Assembly (NCBI GenBank): GCA_963736235.1
Contig: CAVTOR010000014.1
Span: forward strand, 44,243-108,242
Direction of reading: 5' to 3'
DNA: 64,000 nt
DNA from: CAVORB01 sp963736235
Lineage (GTDB): Bacteria; Pseudomonadota; Gammaproteobacteria; Chromatiales; Chromatiaceae
This document shows, piece after piece, positions 50,447 through 60,694 of this stretch. Within the stretch, counting starts at the first letter, position 1; the number at the start of each line of letters is the position of its first letter. The translations under genes and the position numbers were made by a program. Below the pieces are notes generated by a model, which did no database searches, was not told where the DNA came from, and saw nothing but the letters and a program-made list of their open reading frames with translations.

Positions 50447-52411
50447 ATGATGCTCATGTTTCAAAGTATTGCCCGCAAACCCATCCTCGTCAGCATCGGA
50501 CTGCTGATGTCCGCGATCGTACTGCTCGCCGTGGTCAGCATGGTGAGCTCGGTGTTCGTGGCGCAGACGATGGAAGGCATGGCGACCGCCATCAACCAGT
50601 CAGGCAGCCTGCGCATGCAGTCCTACCGTATCGGGGTCGCCCTGGCGGACGAGCGCGCACCCGCCCCCCTGCGGGCGGAGCGGGCCGCGACCCTGGCGGC
50701 GGAGTTCGAGTCGCGGCTCTTCAGCCCGCGTCTCGTCAATGCCATCCCCGGACACACCGCGCACGAGGTTACGCAGGCCTACGCGCGGGTCACCCGGCAT
50801 TGGGAACGAACCATGAAACCGCCGCTAGCGGATCATATCGGCTTGCTGGCGAGCGACGCGGCCGACGGCAGTCAGGCACCGCAACCGCTAGAGTATCTGG
50901 CCGGCGTCGATGCCTTCGTGGCCGAGATCGACTCCTTGGTGCGCCTGCTCGAGGATGTCGCCGAGCGTCGCATCGATATCCTGCGTTGGATTCAGGCCAC
51001 GGTGCTCGGGCTCACGGTGATCGTCGTGATCCTGACCATGTTCCTGATGGTCCGCCGTGTGATACGCCCCCTGGGAGAACTGCTTGCCTGCGCCGACCGC
51101 ATACGCCAGGGGGACTTCTCCGGGCGCACCGGCTTCACGGGAAGCGACGAGCTCGGCCGCCTGGGCGCTGCGGTGAACATGATGTCCGAGGGGCTCTCGC
51201 AGCTTTACGGTGCGTTGGAGCAGCGGGTAGAGGAGAAGACCCGGGACCTGGCGCGCACCAACCACTCGCTGGAGCTCCTCTACCGCACCAGCAAGGTCCT
51301 GAACGAGGAGCCGGTCTCCGACCAGCTCCTGCGTCGCGTGCTCGACGACATCCAGGATCACGTCAAGACCGGGCCGGCGACCCTGTGCCTGAGCGCCGAG
51401 GCAGCGGGCAGCCGCGGCACGCTCCTGGTGAGCACCCGCCCGGGCACCCACGTTGATTGGCTCTGTTGGGATCAAGGGTGCCGGGCCTGCCTGGACACGG
51501 AGCACTGCCGGACGACCCAGCTCGAGGGGGTCAACGGACACAGGCTGCGTCTCGCCTCCTTCCCGGTGGGTGACCGGGAACAGCATCTCGGCGTGCTCAT
51601 GATCGACCTCGCCGACGATGAGCCGCTGCTTCCCTGGCAGCGGCGTCTGCTCTCCACCCTGGCGGGCCATATCGGCACCGCCCTGAATCTGCAACGGCGA
51701 GTCCAGGAGAGCCGACGCCTCGTCCTGCACGAGGAGCGCGGCATCATCGCCCGGGAATTGCACGACTCGCTCGCGCAATCCCTCTCTTACCTCAAGATCC
51801 AGGTGACACGCCTCGCCGCCGCCCTCGATGCCCCGTCGGACGCGCAGCAGGCCAGGACCGTGCTGGATGAGTTGCGTGAGGGCATCAGCAGCGCCTATCG
51901 TCAGCTCCGGGAACTCCTTGCCACCTTCCGTCTCAAGATGGACGATGGTGGATTGAGCCGGGCGCTTGAGGAGACGGTCAAGGAGTTCCGACAGCGCAGC
52001 ACCGTGGATATCCGCCTCGACAATCGCCTCACCCCCGCACTGCTCACGCCGAACGAGGAAATCCATGTGCTGCAAATCGTGCGCGAGGCGCTCTCCAACG
52101 TCATTCGTCACGCCAAGGCTGGTCACGCCTGGGTGAGCCTGCGGTCGCGCGCGGGCGGGGTGGAGGTCGAGGTCCGCGACGACGGCCGCGGGGCCGTCCT
52201 CCCCGCGGACGAGGCGCGCCACTACGGCATGGCGATCATGCGCGAGCGCTCGCTGAACCTGGGGGGTGAGCTTGACGTGACATCTGCACCCGCCGAAGGC
52301 ACCAGCGTGCATCTGCACTTCCGTCACCGCTCCGCGGGCCGGACAGGCACACCGGGGCCGGAGACGGCTTCGCCGATGCATCAGAGCAGCTTCGCGGGAG
52401 CACCCCGTTGA
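50447..52411 (+). CDS. narX: NarX-type nitrate/nitrite sensor histidine kinase
   Basis: This 654-aa kinase starts at an ATG just before the first helix (FQSIARKPILVSIGLLMSAIVLL); the frame is open 59 codons upstream without a good start signal. The periplasmic P-box, INQSGSLRMQSYRIGVAL, senses nitrate. A second helix, HAMP, a GAF-like region with a Cys-rich patch (CWDQGCRACLDTEHC) and HisKA_3 with the phospho-His in IARELHDSLAQSL follow. The ATPase domain has DDGRG and GMAIMRERSLNLGG. Its stop overlaps narL. Confidence 0.9.
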   Translation: MMLMFQSIARKPILVSIGLLMSAIVLLAVVSMVSSVFVAQTMEGMATAINQSGSLRMQSYRIGVALADERAPAPLRAERAATLAAEFESRLFSPRLVNAIPGHTAHEVTQAYARVTRHWERTMKPPLADHIGLLASDAADGSQAPQPLEYLAGVDAFVAEIDSLVRLLEDVAERRIDILRWIQATVLGLTVIVVILTMFLMVRRVIRPLGELLACADRIRQGDFSGRTGFTGSDELGRLGAAVNMMSEGLSQLYGALEQRVEEKTRDLARTNHSLELLYRTSKVLNEEPVSDQLLRRVLDDIQDHVKTGPATLCLSAEAAGSRGTLLVSTRPGTHVDWLCWDQGCRACLDTEHCRTTQLEGVNGHRLRLASFPVGDREQHLGVLMIDLADDEPLLPWQRRLLSTLAGHIGTALNLQRRVQESRRLVLHEERGIIARELHDSLAQSLSYLKIQVTRLAAALDAPSDAQQARTVLDELREGISSAYRQLRELLATFRLKMDDGGLSRALEETVKEFRQRSTVDIRLDNRLTPALLTPNEEIHVLQIVREALSNVIRHAKAGHAWVSLRSRAGGVEVEVRDDGRGAVLPADEARHYGMAIMRERSLNLGGELDVTSAPAEGTSVHLHFRHRSAGRTGTPGPETASPMHQSSFAGAPR

Positions 52412-53055
52412 GTATCACGACCGAGTCATCGGTCATCGTCATCGACGATCATCCCTTGTTTCGCAAGGGCGTGGCCGACCTCATCGCTATGGAGCCCGCA
52501 CTGCGCCTGGTCGGCGAGGCGGCCGACGGCGAGAGCGGCATCCGGCTGGCGCGGGAAACCCAACCGGACCTCATCCTGCTGGACATGAACATGAAAGGCA
52601 TGGACGGCATCGCGACCCTGCAACGCCTGCGCGCCCAGGACCTGGATGCGCGCGTCATCATGCTCACGGTCTCCGACAGCGAGGAAGACGTGGTGGCCGC
52701 CCTGCGCGCCGGCGCCGACGGCTACCTGCTCAAGGACATGGAGCCGGAGGATATTCTGCGCGCTCTCCAACGCGCCACGGCCGGGAGGCTGGTCATCAGC
52801 GAGCGCCTGACCGAGTTGCTCGCCCGGGCGCTGCGTGAGGAACCGCGGCCTCAGGGCCCCGCGGAGGCCGGACTGACCCCGCGGGAGCAGGAAATTCTAA
52901 ATCTGATCGCCAGGGGTTACAGCAACAAGCTCATTGCCCGCGATCTCGATCTGGCCGTCGGGACGGTCAAGGTCCACGTCAAGCACATCCTCAGAAAACT
53001 TAAGCTCAAAACGCGGGTGGAGGCAGCCGTCTGGGCGGTGAACGTCCGACATTGA
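52408..53055 (+). CDS. narL: NarL-type response regulator
   Basis: This 215-aa regulator starts with TTG overlapping the narX stop. The receiver has DDHPLFRKG and the phospho-acceptor Asp in PDLILLDMNMKGMDG. The C-terminal LuxR helix-turn-helix (LTPREQEILNLIARGYSNKLIARDLDLAVGTVKVHVKHILRKL) matches NarL/NarP. It should control nitrate-responsive genes such as nap. Confidence 0.92.
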   Translation: MSITTESSVIVIDDHPLFRKGVADLIAMEPALRLVGEAADGESGIRLARETQPDLILLDMNMKGMDGIATLQRLRAQDLDARVIMLTVSDSEEDVVAALRAGADGYLLKDMEPEDILRALQRATAGRLVISERLTELLARALREEPRPQGPAEAGLTPREQEILNLIARGYSNKLIARDLDLAVGTVKVHVKHILRKLKLKTRVEAAVWAVNVRH

Positions 53056-53195
53056 GAGCAAAATGTCGGGCGGATGGGGCCAAGACTTCCCCAACCGACA
53101 TCCGGCGCTCGCAGGACCCATCCGCCATCACGTCATGGGCGCAACTCGTGGCAGAATGCCATCATCATGCCTGAACGGATACAAACGCACTTTCG

Positions 53196-53546
53196 ATGAA
53201 CCTGTCCCCGGACGGCTTCACGCGCGCCCTGGCCGATTCCACGCGGTTGCGCCTGCTAGTGCTCCTCCAGAACCGGATCGAGCTGTGCGTTTGCGACCTG
53301 ACGGAGGCGCTCGTTCTGCCGCAGCCGAAAGTCTCCCGGCACCTGTCGATACTCCGCGCGGCGGGCCTGTTGCAAGACCGCAGGTCGGGGCTCTGGATCC
53401 ACTACAGGGTCCACCCGGACACGCCGGCTTGGGCGCTGGATGCGCTGACCGCGATCGCCAAGGGATGCGCCGATGAACCACCGTTCGCGCAAGACCGGGC
53501 GCGCCTCTTGGGCCTCACGTCCCGCCTGACCGGAGCCTGCAGCTGA
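53196..53546 (+). CDS. arsR: ArsR-family metalloregulator
   Basis: This 116-aa winged-helix repressor has the ELCVCDLTEAL arsenite-binding motif (two Cys in CVC) and PQPKVSRHLSILRAAGLLQDRRSGLWIHYRV. It opens the arsenic operon and probably represses it until As(III) binds. Confidence 0.92.
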   Translation: MNLSPDGFTRALADSTRLRLLVLLQNRIELCVCDLTEALVLPQPKVSRHLSILRAAGLLQDRRSGLWIHYRVHPDTPAWALDALTAIAKGCADEPPFAQDRARLLGLTSRLTGACS

Positions 53547-53660
53547 CTCCTGGCGACAAGAGCCGATCAGCCCTGGCTGGTGGCCGGTGGCAAGTTTTCC
53601 TGCAATACATTCGCGAAAACGCATATACTCTGTCCGGGCCGCTAACAAAACACCCGCGCC

Positions 53661-54614
53661 ATGTTCGAGCAACTCGGCAATCTGACCGCCTACCGCCTCC
53701 TCGGGCTCGACCCGGGCTCCGCCGCTGGCGCCGCGATCCAGTTCTTCGTCATGGACACGGCCAAGATCTTTTTCCTGCTGGTGCTGGTGATCTATGGCAT
53801 GGGCCTCCTGCGGGCCATGCTGTCGCCGGAGCGGGTGCGGGCCTTCGTGCGCGGGCGGCCGGACTGGCAGGCACGCGGCATGGCGGTCGGACTGGGTGCG
53901 GTGACTCCGTTCTGCTCCTGCTCCTCGGTGCCCCTGTTCATCGGCTTCGTGGAGGCCGGAATCCCGCTGGGGGTGACCTTCTCTTTTCTGATCGCCTCGC
54001 CGATGATCAACGAGGTGGCCGCGGTGCTGCTGGTCGGCATCTTGGGCTGGAAGCTCGCCGCCCTGTACGTCGCGGCGGGGTTGACCGTGGCCTGGTTCGG
54101 CGGCATCGCCATGCAATGGTTCAGGCCCGAACGGTGGGTCGAGGACTATGTCTGGAAGATCCGAATGGGTGACACGAGCCTGCCCGAGCCCGACACCAGT
54201 CTGCGAGGGCGCCACGGCTACGCGGTGGCAGAGGTCAGGGAGATCGTCGGGCGCATCTGGCCGTGGGTGCTAATCGGCATCGGCGTCGGCGCCTTGTTTC
54301 ACGGCTTCGTGCCCACGGAATGGGTGGTCGAGCACCTCGGCGGCGACCAATGGCTCGCGGTGCCGGGGGCGGTGCTGCTGGGCATCCCCCTGTACTCCAA
54401 CGCCACCGGCGTCATTCCGGTGGCGGAGGCCATGCTCGGCAAGGGCGTCGCGGTGGGCACCACACTCGCGCTGATGATGAGCATCGCGGCCCTCTCGCTG
54501 CCGGAGATGCTGATCCTGCGCAAGGTCATCCGCTGGCAGGCGTTGGCCCTATTTGCCGGCGTGCTCGCGACGTCCTTCATGCTGGTCGGCTGGGGATTCA
54601 ACGCCGTCGCCTGA
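53661..54614 (+). CDS. arsP: ArsP-type permease (DUF318 family)
   Basis: This 317-aa membrane permease has eight or so helices. The Cys motif TPFCSCSSVPLFIGFVEAGIPLG is the family signature, and SNATGVIPVAEAMLGKGV repeats a related topology in the second half. Family members export trivalent organoarsenicals. It follows arsR by 114 bases. Confidence 0.88.
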   Translation: MFEQLGNLTAYRLLGLDPGSAAGAAIQFFVMDTAKIFFLLVLVIYGMGLLRAMLSPERVRAFVRGRPDWQARGMAVGLGAVTPFCSCSSVPLFIGFVEAGIPLGVTFSFLIASPMINEVAAVLLVGILGWKLAALYVAAGLTVAWFGGIAMQWFRPERWVEDYVWKIRMGDTSLPEPDTSLRGRHGYAVAEVREIVGRIWPWVLIGIGVGALFHGFVPTEWVVEHLGGDQWLAVPGAVLLGIPLYSNATGVIPVAEAMLGKGVAVGTTLALMMSIAALSLPEMLILRKVIRWQALALFAGVLATSFMLVGWGFNAVA

Positions 54615-54623
54615 GGTAGCCGC

Positions 54624-54878
54624 ATGACCAGTCCACGCACAACATTGCTGCAATCCGTGATCACCTGTCCCCGCTGCGGGTTCAGCCGCGAGGAGACCAT
54701 GCCAACGGATGCCTGTCTCTTCTATTGGGAATGCCCGTCCTGTCATGCCCTGATCCGCCCCAAGCCCGGCGACTGCTGTGTGTACTGCTCCTTCGGCAGC
54801 GTGGGCTGCCCGCCAATCCAAGAATCCGGCGGACACCAGGGTTGCTGCGAGGCGAAATCCATCGAGGAATCGACATGA
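54624..54878 (+). CDS. GDCCVxC-motif small protein
   Basis: This 84-aa Cys-rich protein has a CPRCGFSREETMP zinc-ribbon-like start, CPSCHALIRPKPGDCCVYCSFGSVGCPP and a final GCCEAKS. The GDCCVxC motif defines a small family, sometimes selenoproteins, found with metal-resistance permeases. It starts nine bases after arsP and overlaps the next start as ATGA. It may bind arsenic or Zn; the function is not established. Confidence 0.8.
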   Translation: MTSPRTTLLQSVITCPRCGFSREETMPTDACLFYWECPSCHALIRPKPGDCCVYCSFGSVGCPPIQESGGHQGCCEAKSIEEST

Positions 54879-55111
54879 AGAACATCAAGGTGCTGGGCAG
54901 CGGTTGCCGCAACTGCGAGATCACCGCCAATGTCATCGCCCAGGCTGCGCGGGAGGCCGGGGTCGAGATCGACCTGGAGAAGATCACGGACATCGCGGAG
55001 ATCATGTCCTACGGGGTCATGTCCACGCCGGGTGTTGTGGTGGACGGGACCCTGGTGCACGCGGGCGGTGTCCCGGGTCCCGACCTGGTGCGCGCGTGGG
55101 TTAAGGACTAG
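54875..55111 (+). CDS. Small thioredoxin-fold redox protein of the ars operon
   Basis: This 78-aa protein, MKNIKVLGSGCRNCEITANVI, has a C-x-x-C motif (CRNC) at the thioredoxin active position, the cis-Pro in VMSTPGVVVDG, and is of the redox-active-disulfide-protein 2 type often next to ArsP-like permeases. It may pass electrons or bind arsenite. Confidence 0.87.
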   Translation: MKNIKVLGSGCRNCEITANVIAQAAREAGVEIDLEKITDIAEIMSYGVMSTPGVVVDGTLVHAGGVPGPDLVRAWVKD

Positions 55112-55222
55112 ACGCCGATTCCGGCATCTTGACCCCACCCAACGATTATTCACTTGCGGCGCGCCAGGCGTCGCCCAACAAACATTCGTAGCCTTGCCGC
55201 TACCTCCTGAGGAGAAACAACA

Positions 55223-56230
55223 ATGGGCATTCGCGTCGGCATCAATGGATTCGGTCGCATGGGGAAACTGGGGCTACGCGCCGGCTGGGACTTCGACGAG
55301 TTGGAGATCGTCCACATCAACGAGATCAAGGGCGACGCCGCTTGCCAGGCGCACCTGCTGGAGTTCGACTCGGTCAACGGGCGCTGGCGCCATGACATCT
55401 CCTCGCACGAGCAGGCCATCGCCGTCGACGGCAAGGAGATCGGCTTCAGCATGCACGCCACCCCGCAGGAGGTCGACTGGGCCGCCAGGGGAATCGACCT
55501 GGTGATCGAGTGCTCCGGCAAGTTCAAGACCGAGGAGGCGTTGCGGCCTTACTTCGATCAGGGGGTGAAGAAGGTGCTGGTCTCCGCACCGGTGCCCGAG
55601 CCGGCGCTGAACATCGTCTACGGGGTAAACGACCACCTGTACGACCCGGCCGTTCACCACATAGTTACCGCCGCCTCTTGCACCACCAACTGCCTCGCCC
55701 CGGTGGTCAAAGTCATGCACGAACGGATCGGCATCGTCCACGGCTGCATGACCACCATCCACGACATCACCAACACCCAGACCATCGTCGACAAGGGTCA
55801 CAAGGACCTGCGCCGGGCGCGGGCCTGCGGCGAGTCCCTGATTCCGACCTCAACCGGTTCGGCGAAGGCCATCACCAAGATCTTCCCGGAGCTCACGGGC
55901 AAGCTCAATGGCCACGCGGTACGCATCCCTCTCCTCAACGCCTCGCTGACGGATTTCGTATTCGAGGCGGCGCGCCCGGTAAGCGCCGAGGAGGTCAACG
56001 GTTACTTCAAGCAAGCAGCGGAAGGCGAGCTCAAGGGCATCCTCGGTTACGAGGAGCGGCCATTGGTCTCCGTCGACTATAAGGGAGATCCCCGCTCATC
56101 CATCGTCGACGCCCCGTCCACCATGGTCATAGACGGCACCCAGGTGAAAATCTATTCCTGGTACGACAACGAGTGGGGCTATGTAAATCGGATGATGGAG
56201 CTGGCCCGCAAGATGGCCCGGATGATGTAA
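55223..56230 (+). CDS. gapdh: ArsJ-associated glyceraldehyde-3-phosphate dehydrogenase
   Basis: This 335-aa GAPDH has the NAD motif [15 protein letters not shown] and the active-site Cys in [11 protein letters not shown]. In arsJ operons this enzyme uses arsenate in place of phosphate to form 1-arseno-3-phosphoglycerate, which ArsJ exports. It is two bases from arsJ. Housekeeping GAPDH is the alternative, but context favours the ars role. Confidence 0.9.
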   Translation: MGIRVGINGFGRMGKLGLRAGWDFDELEIVHINEIKGDAACQAHLLEFDSVNGRWRHDISSHEQAIAVDGKEIGFSMHATPQEVDWAARGIDLVIECSGKFKTEEALRPYFDQGVKKVLVSAPVPEPALNIVYGVNDHLYDPAVHHIVTAASCTTNCLAPVVKVMHERIGIVHGCMTTIHDITNTQTIVDKGHKDLRRARACGESLIPTSTGSAKAITKIFPELTGKLNGHAVRIPLLNASLTDFVFEAARPVSAEEVNGYFKQAAEGELKGILGYEERPLVSVDYKGDPRSSIVDAPSTMVIDGTQVKIYSWYDNEWGYVNRMMELARKMARMM

Positions 56231-56232
56231 TC

Positions 56233-57474
56233 ATGGACCAGGGACTGCGCACTTACCTGGTTGTGACGGGGGCCTACTGGGCCTTCACGCTGACCGACGG
56301 GGCCATCCACATGCTGGTGGTCCTGCACTTCCACAACCTGGGGTACAGCCCGCTGGCGATTGCCTTCCTATTCCTCTTCTACGAGGTGTTCGGGATCATC
56401 ACCAACGGACTGGGAGGCTGGATCGCCTCACACATTGGGCTCAACCGCACCATGGTGGCGGGCGGCTTCTTGCAGGTCTTCGCCCTGGGGATGCTGACCG
56501 TCGACCCCTCCTGGCTGTCGGTGGGCTATGTCATGACGGCCATGGCGCTTTCCGGCATCGCCAAGGACCTCAACAAGATGAGCGCCAAGTCGAGCGTCAA
56601 GCTGGTGGTGCCCAAGGGCGAGGACGCCGATACGCGGCTGTTCAAGTGGGTTGCCATCCTCACCGGGTCCAAGAACACCCTGAAGGGGGTGGGCTTCTTC
56701 CTCGGCGGCCTGCTGCTCTATCTCATCGGCTTCCGCTGGGCCATGGGAGGCATGGCAGCGGTGCTCTTCGTCGTCTATCTCTACGCCGCCTGGCGGCTGC
56801 CGATGGGTTTGGGCGCGGCAAAGGTCAAGGCGAAGTTCAAGCAGATCTTCTCCAAGACCCCGGAAATCAATATCCTCTCTGGAGCACGCTACTTCCTGTT
56901 CGGCTCCCGCGACATCTGGTTCGTGGTGGGCCTGCCGGTGTTCCTGGCCTCGGTCACGGGCTGGAACCACATCCAGGTCGGCAGCTTCCTCGCGCTCTGG
57001 GTGGTGGGCTACGGTTTCGTGCAGGCCGGGGCCCCGGCCCTGCTGCGCAAGGGCCATCACGGGCGCGGCCCCCAGGGCACCAGCGCGCGCAACTGGGCGC
57101 TGCTTCTGGCGGTTTTCCCGGCGGGTATCGCGGTGGCCCTCATGTCCGGCCTCGACCCTGCCCTGTCCCTGATCATTGGCCTCGGTGCCTTCGGCGCCGT
57201 GTTCGCCATCAATTCCGCCGTCCACTCCTATCTCATCCTGGCCTACTCGGACCACGACAAGGTCGCCATGAACGTGGGTTTCTACTACATGGCCAACGCC
57301 GCGGGTCGGCTGACGGGGACCGTGCTCTCCGGCTGGGTCTACCAGACCCAGGGACTGACGGGCTGCCTATGGTGGTCCACGGTCTTCGTGCTCGCAGCGG
57401 CGCTGATCTCCTTTCTGCTACCACCAGTGCCAACTGGGAGTCAGGCGCAGCCGGACCTCGCGGCGACCCGATAG
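56233..57474 (+). CDS. arsJ: ArsJ, major facilitator exporter of 1-arseno-3-phosphoglycerate
   Basis: This 413-aa protein with 12 helices belongs to the organoarsenical-efflux MFS family (LVVTGAYWAFTLTDGAIHMLVVLHF, SGIAKDLNKMSAKSSVKLVVP). The ATG at 56233 follows the GAPDH stop by two bases. Together with GAPDH it forms the biochemical arsenate-extrusion pathway. Confidence 0.92.
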   Translation: MDQGLRTYLVVTGAYWAFTLTDGAIHMLVVLHFHNLGYSPLAIAFLFLFYEVFGIITNGLGGWIASHIGLNRTMVAGGFLQVFALGMLTVDPSWLSVGYVMTAMALSGIAKDLNKMSAKSSVKLVVPKGEDADTRLFKWVAILTGSKNTLKGVGFFLGGLLLYLIGFRWAMGGMAAVLFVVYLYAAWRLPMGLGAAKVKAKFKQIFSKTPEINILSGARYFLFGSRDIWFVVGLPVFLASVTGWNHIQVGSFLALWVVGYGFVQAGAPALLRKGHHGRGPQGTSARNWALLLAVFPAGIAVALMSGLDPALSLIIGLGAFGAVFAINSAVHSYLILAYSDHDKVAMNVGFYYMANAAGRLTGTVLSGWVYQTQGLTGCLWWSTVFVLAAALISFLLPPVPTGSQAQPDLAATR

Positions 57475-57653
57475 GCGCACCGAGACGAAGCAACGGTCCG
57501 CGAAACTCGGCTCCTGGCCGTCCTCACCCTCGCGGCGGCCACAGCCTTTCCCACGAGCATTTCTTTTCCATGTTCGGGCTATGCTTTTATTGCCCAAGGC
57601 GCTTGTGGGGGGCACATGTGCCAGTTCAGCATGACTTGCTCTGGAGGTTCATC

Positions 57654-58151
<498 letters not shown>

Positions 58152-58209
58152 ACCAATTCCATTCCCCGTGAACGAGCATTCGCCCGACGGGGATGGGAAT
58201 CCGCAATCG

Positions 58210-58229
58210 CGAGCCCCTCTCGGGGCTCG
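58210..58229 (+). terminator. Hairpin after the poly-glycine gene
   Basis: CGAGCCCC / GGGGCTCG with a four-base loop. No T run follows, so it may stabilise rather than terminate. Confidence 0.45.
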
Positions 58230-58571
58230 GCGGTTGTTCGCCTGAAGCAGCCACAGGCAAACGTTCTCCCGCCGGTACCGGACAACGCACGGCCGGGTGA
58301 GCCCAGCGCCGGCAGCCGAAGCTCTCCCACCGCATCCCTCCGAACCGTCCTGCCCGAGGCGCGGTTTTTAGCGCCGCCTGTCGGATAGCACATGTGACGA
58401 ACATCAAAACGCCGTGCCATCCTCGTTCAGCGGGATAGCGGCATTGTCGGAAACGTGAACCCCGTACCCTCCTTCAGATTCGGATCCTTCTAGCCTCAAA
58501 TCGAGGTCCGAGGGGTATCGACCAAGCGTCGTGCAAGGGGCACGACGATTCACCCCGGCAGGTGCAAGGCG

Positions 58572-58775
58572 ATGATCAGCTATCGATCGCAAGCAGTCTG
58601 GGAGTTGTGCAGGCAAGGATACCCAAGCTCGGCGGACGAGGCGGAAAGGCTATGGCGAACGGGGAAAGCCTACAATCCCGCATCTGGCATGCAGATGTCC
58701 CGGATACTGCGAGCCCTGATCGATCAATGCAACTATGAGGCATCCGACCTCGACCTACCGCGGACAACACATTGA
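58572..58775 (+). CDS. Doubtful small protein (67 aa)
   Basis: The ATG is preceded by GCAAGGCG, a weak ribosome-binding site. The product (MISYRSQAVWELCRQGYPSS...) is polar with no signal or membrane segment, and I recognise no family. It could be a chance frame. Confidence 0.3.
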   Translation: MISYRSQAVWELCRQGYPSSADEAERLWRTGKAYNPASGMQMSRILRALIDQCNYEASDLDLPRTTH

Positions 58776-59041
58776 ACGCGGGGGGCGCCGCGCGCACCTG
58801 CGGACCAACCGACCCGATGACGCCGGGGCGCTCGACGCACGGGAGCGGATTGGCCGCGGAATCGGTCGCAAGGGCCGTCGCTCCCGGAAACCGCATCTCA
58901 TGAGGAACCCGGCCCGCATCGTGGGCGCTCCTACGAGAGTGCGCCCGCGGCTGCACCGTGAAGCGGGTCACGGTTGGTCCCATGACGGACCTTTTAGAGT
59001 TGCATCGTGATACCTAAGATCCGGTACCTGGAAAATCTCCA

Positions 59042-59203
59042 ATGGTAAGCTGTTCTCAAGCCGGCGCCTTCTTGCTTGGTCTTCTCTGTTCGACTATGGG
59101 TCTGATTGCCCTGCTCGAGCAACCAGCCGAGGTGGCGATACCCTTCGTCGTGGGCGGGCTGATCCTAGCATGGTCTGGACGGAAATCGGTCACGTCTGGT
59201 TAA
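59042..59203 (+). CDS. Possible small membrane protein (53 aa)
   Basis: A frame starting MVSCSQAGAFLLGLLCSTMGLIALL has two hydrophobic segments, the second VAIPFVVGGLILAW. No clear ribosome-binding site is seen. It is below usual gene-finder length and is uncertain. Confidence 0.33.
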   Translation: MVSCSQAGAFLLGLLCSTMGLIALLEQPAEVAIPFVVGGLILAWSGRKSVTSG

Positions 59204-59782
59204 CAGGCGTACGGCCTGCCCTGCGCATCCCGCGCTTAGCCATCGCCGACGCATTACCCGGGTTGCGCTTTCCGTCGTGACAAAAGCGTGGCCATCCGTC
59301 GCTCTCGGCCCCGTTAATCAGTTCGCCACTTGAGTAGACGTCTCCCCTGAGCCTCGGCGAAACAAACCGAATCGCAACCGACCATCCCCTCGTCTTGCCG
59401 ACTGCCCCGTGTTACCGGTTGAGAACGCCCGTGGGCATCGACACCCGATCATCCCGGACACGCCTGCGTGCACGCGCCGCGACGGCTTGCAGATCGAGCG
59501 CGGCGAGACCGGGCAGACGAAGCGGAGGCTAGTCGCAACACTAGGTGTTTTGCGGCAGGAATGCGGGATAATGGCCTCCTTAGATCGGTTCAGGGAGGCG
59601 CACGGGCCACCACTGCCACGCACAATAACGAGCGCAGGAGGCCGGGGTCGCCTCATGCTCGATGCCGCCTTTCGGCAGAGACAGAATCGCTCGGAAACCG
59701 CGTCCTTGCTCACCCTTGGTGGCGACACCCGATCGCCATGTGATGCGATCAGCAGCCCTGCGAACAGAGGAGGAATTTTCGA
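59204..59782. other. Region without recognised genes
   Basis: These 579 bases hold overlapping frames in several phases, none with family features or start signals. Only the GAGGAGG site before 59783 is clear. Confidence 0.45.
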
Positions 59783-60079
59783 GTGGACATCTCGTCCGTA
59801 CTACAGCAGTGGCCGCTCCAGGCCATGGCGGCAATCATAGCGGGCGTCGTCGTTCTGCTGGCGCCGCGCATCCTGAACTATGCCGTCGCCACCTATCTGC
59901 TGGTCATTGGAGCACTCGGACTCTTGAGTTATTTCTACGGGCAAGCGATCCGTCCGCAAACCGTGATTGCCGTGGTCGCCGGCGCGCTGATCCTGATCAG
60001 GCCGAATATCCTGAGCTATGTGGTCGGCGTCTATCTGATACTCGTCGGGCTACTCGATGCGGGGATACTCCGATTTTGA
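59783..60079 (+). CDS. DUF3096 small membrane protein
   Basis: This 98-aa protein starts with GTG and has a strong GAGGAGG site eight bases upstream. Four short hydrophobic stretches alternate with R-P/N turns (AIIAGVVVLLAPRILNYAVATYLLVIGALGLL, then VVAGALILIRPNILSYVVGVYLI), an internal repeat typical of DUF3096. Function unknown. Confidence 0.8.
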   Translation: MDISSVLQQWPLQAMAAIIAGVVVLLAPRILNYAVATYLLVIGALGLLSYFYGQAIRPQTVIAVVAGALILIRPNILSYVVGVYLILVGLLDAGILRF

Positions 60080-60310
60080 CCGGGGGAACCGCAAATCGCC
60101 TTGGCAGGCGATGGTCCTGGTTGAAAACCACCCGACGGGCCGCGGGCAAGACCCCGCGCCGCATACGCGCGCCAGAGCCTTCTTCCCACAACGCAAGTGC
60201 AGCAGCCGCGATGACAGTATTAGCAGGCGCGTTTCCATCGCTGGACGCACCGGTTGAGGACTGCCGGGCTTGGGTTGGTCCTGGCATGGGACGCTCCCTC
60301 GCTTCGGCAT

Positions 60311-60694
60311 TTACACTGGCATGAGGTCCACGCCTCCGTGATTTTTCGCATGCGGCGTTGGCTGCCTCAAACAAGCAGAGTCGCATTCAAGCAAATCCCC
60401 ACGCCAACCTTCACCCAAGACAACTGAAATCTGGCTGCGGATGCGCGGGTGATCGCAGAGTACGGACACGGCTACCCCGCCCTCGTCAAGCCACCGGTAG
60501 AGCATCTGCAACAGCGCCAAGCCCGAATCGAAAACCTGCTCGACGCGACGCAGATCTAAGATGCAGGACGTCAGGCCCATCGGCATGGTCTTGCATAGAT
60601 CGCATACCGCCAACCAGACGCTCACGTCCAGATTGCCCTCGAAAACCACGTCCAGTCTTCCGATTTGCTCTATGTACGAAGCCTGCATTGGCAT
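60311..60694 (-). CDS. STAS-like domain protein
   Basis: This 127-aa cytoplasmic protein has a fold pattern of short beta strands and helices (IGRLDVVFEGNLDVSVWLAVCD, SCILDLRRVEQVFDSGLALLQML, VAVSVLCDHPRIRSQI) matching STAS or SpoIIAA-like domains, with the usual D-S-G at the phospho-acceptor loop. No kinase or phosphatase partner is adjacent. It may take part in a partner-switch. Confidence 0.65.
   Translation of the reverse strand: MPMQASYIEQIGRLDVVFEGNLDVSVWLAVCDLCKTMPMGLTSCILDLRRVEQVFDSGLALLQMLYRWLDEGGVAVSVLCDHPRIRSQISVVLGEGWRGDLLECDSACLRQPTPHAKNHGGVDLMPV

Larger units (their letters stand above)
58152..59041. other. Sparse region after the poly-glycine gene
   Basis: It contains a hairpin at 58210-58229 and one doubtful small frame (58572-58775). 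Otherwise I see nothing supported. Confidence 0.45.
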
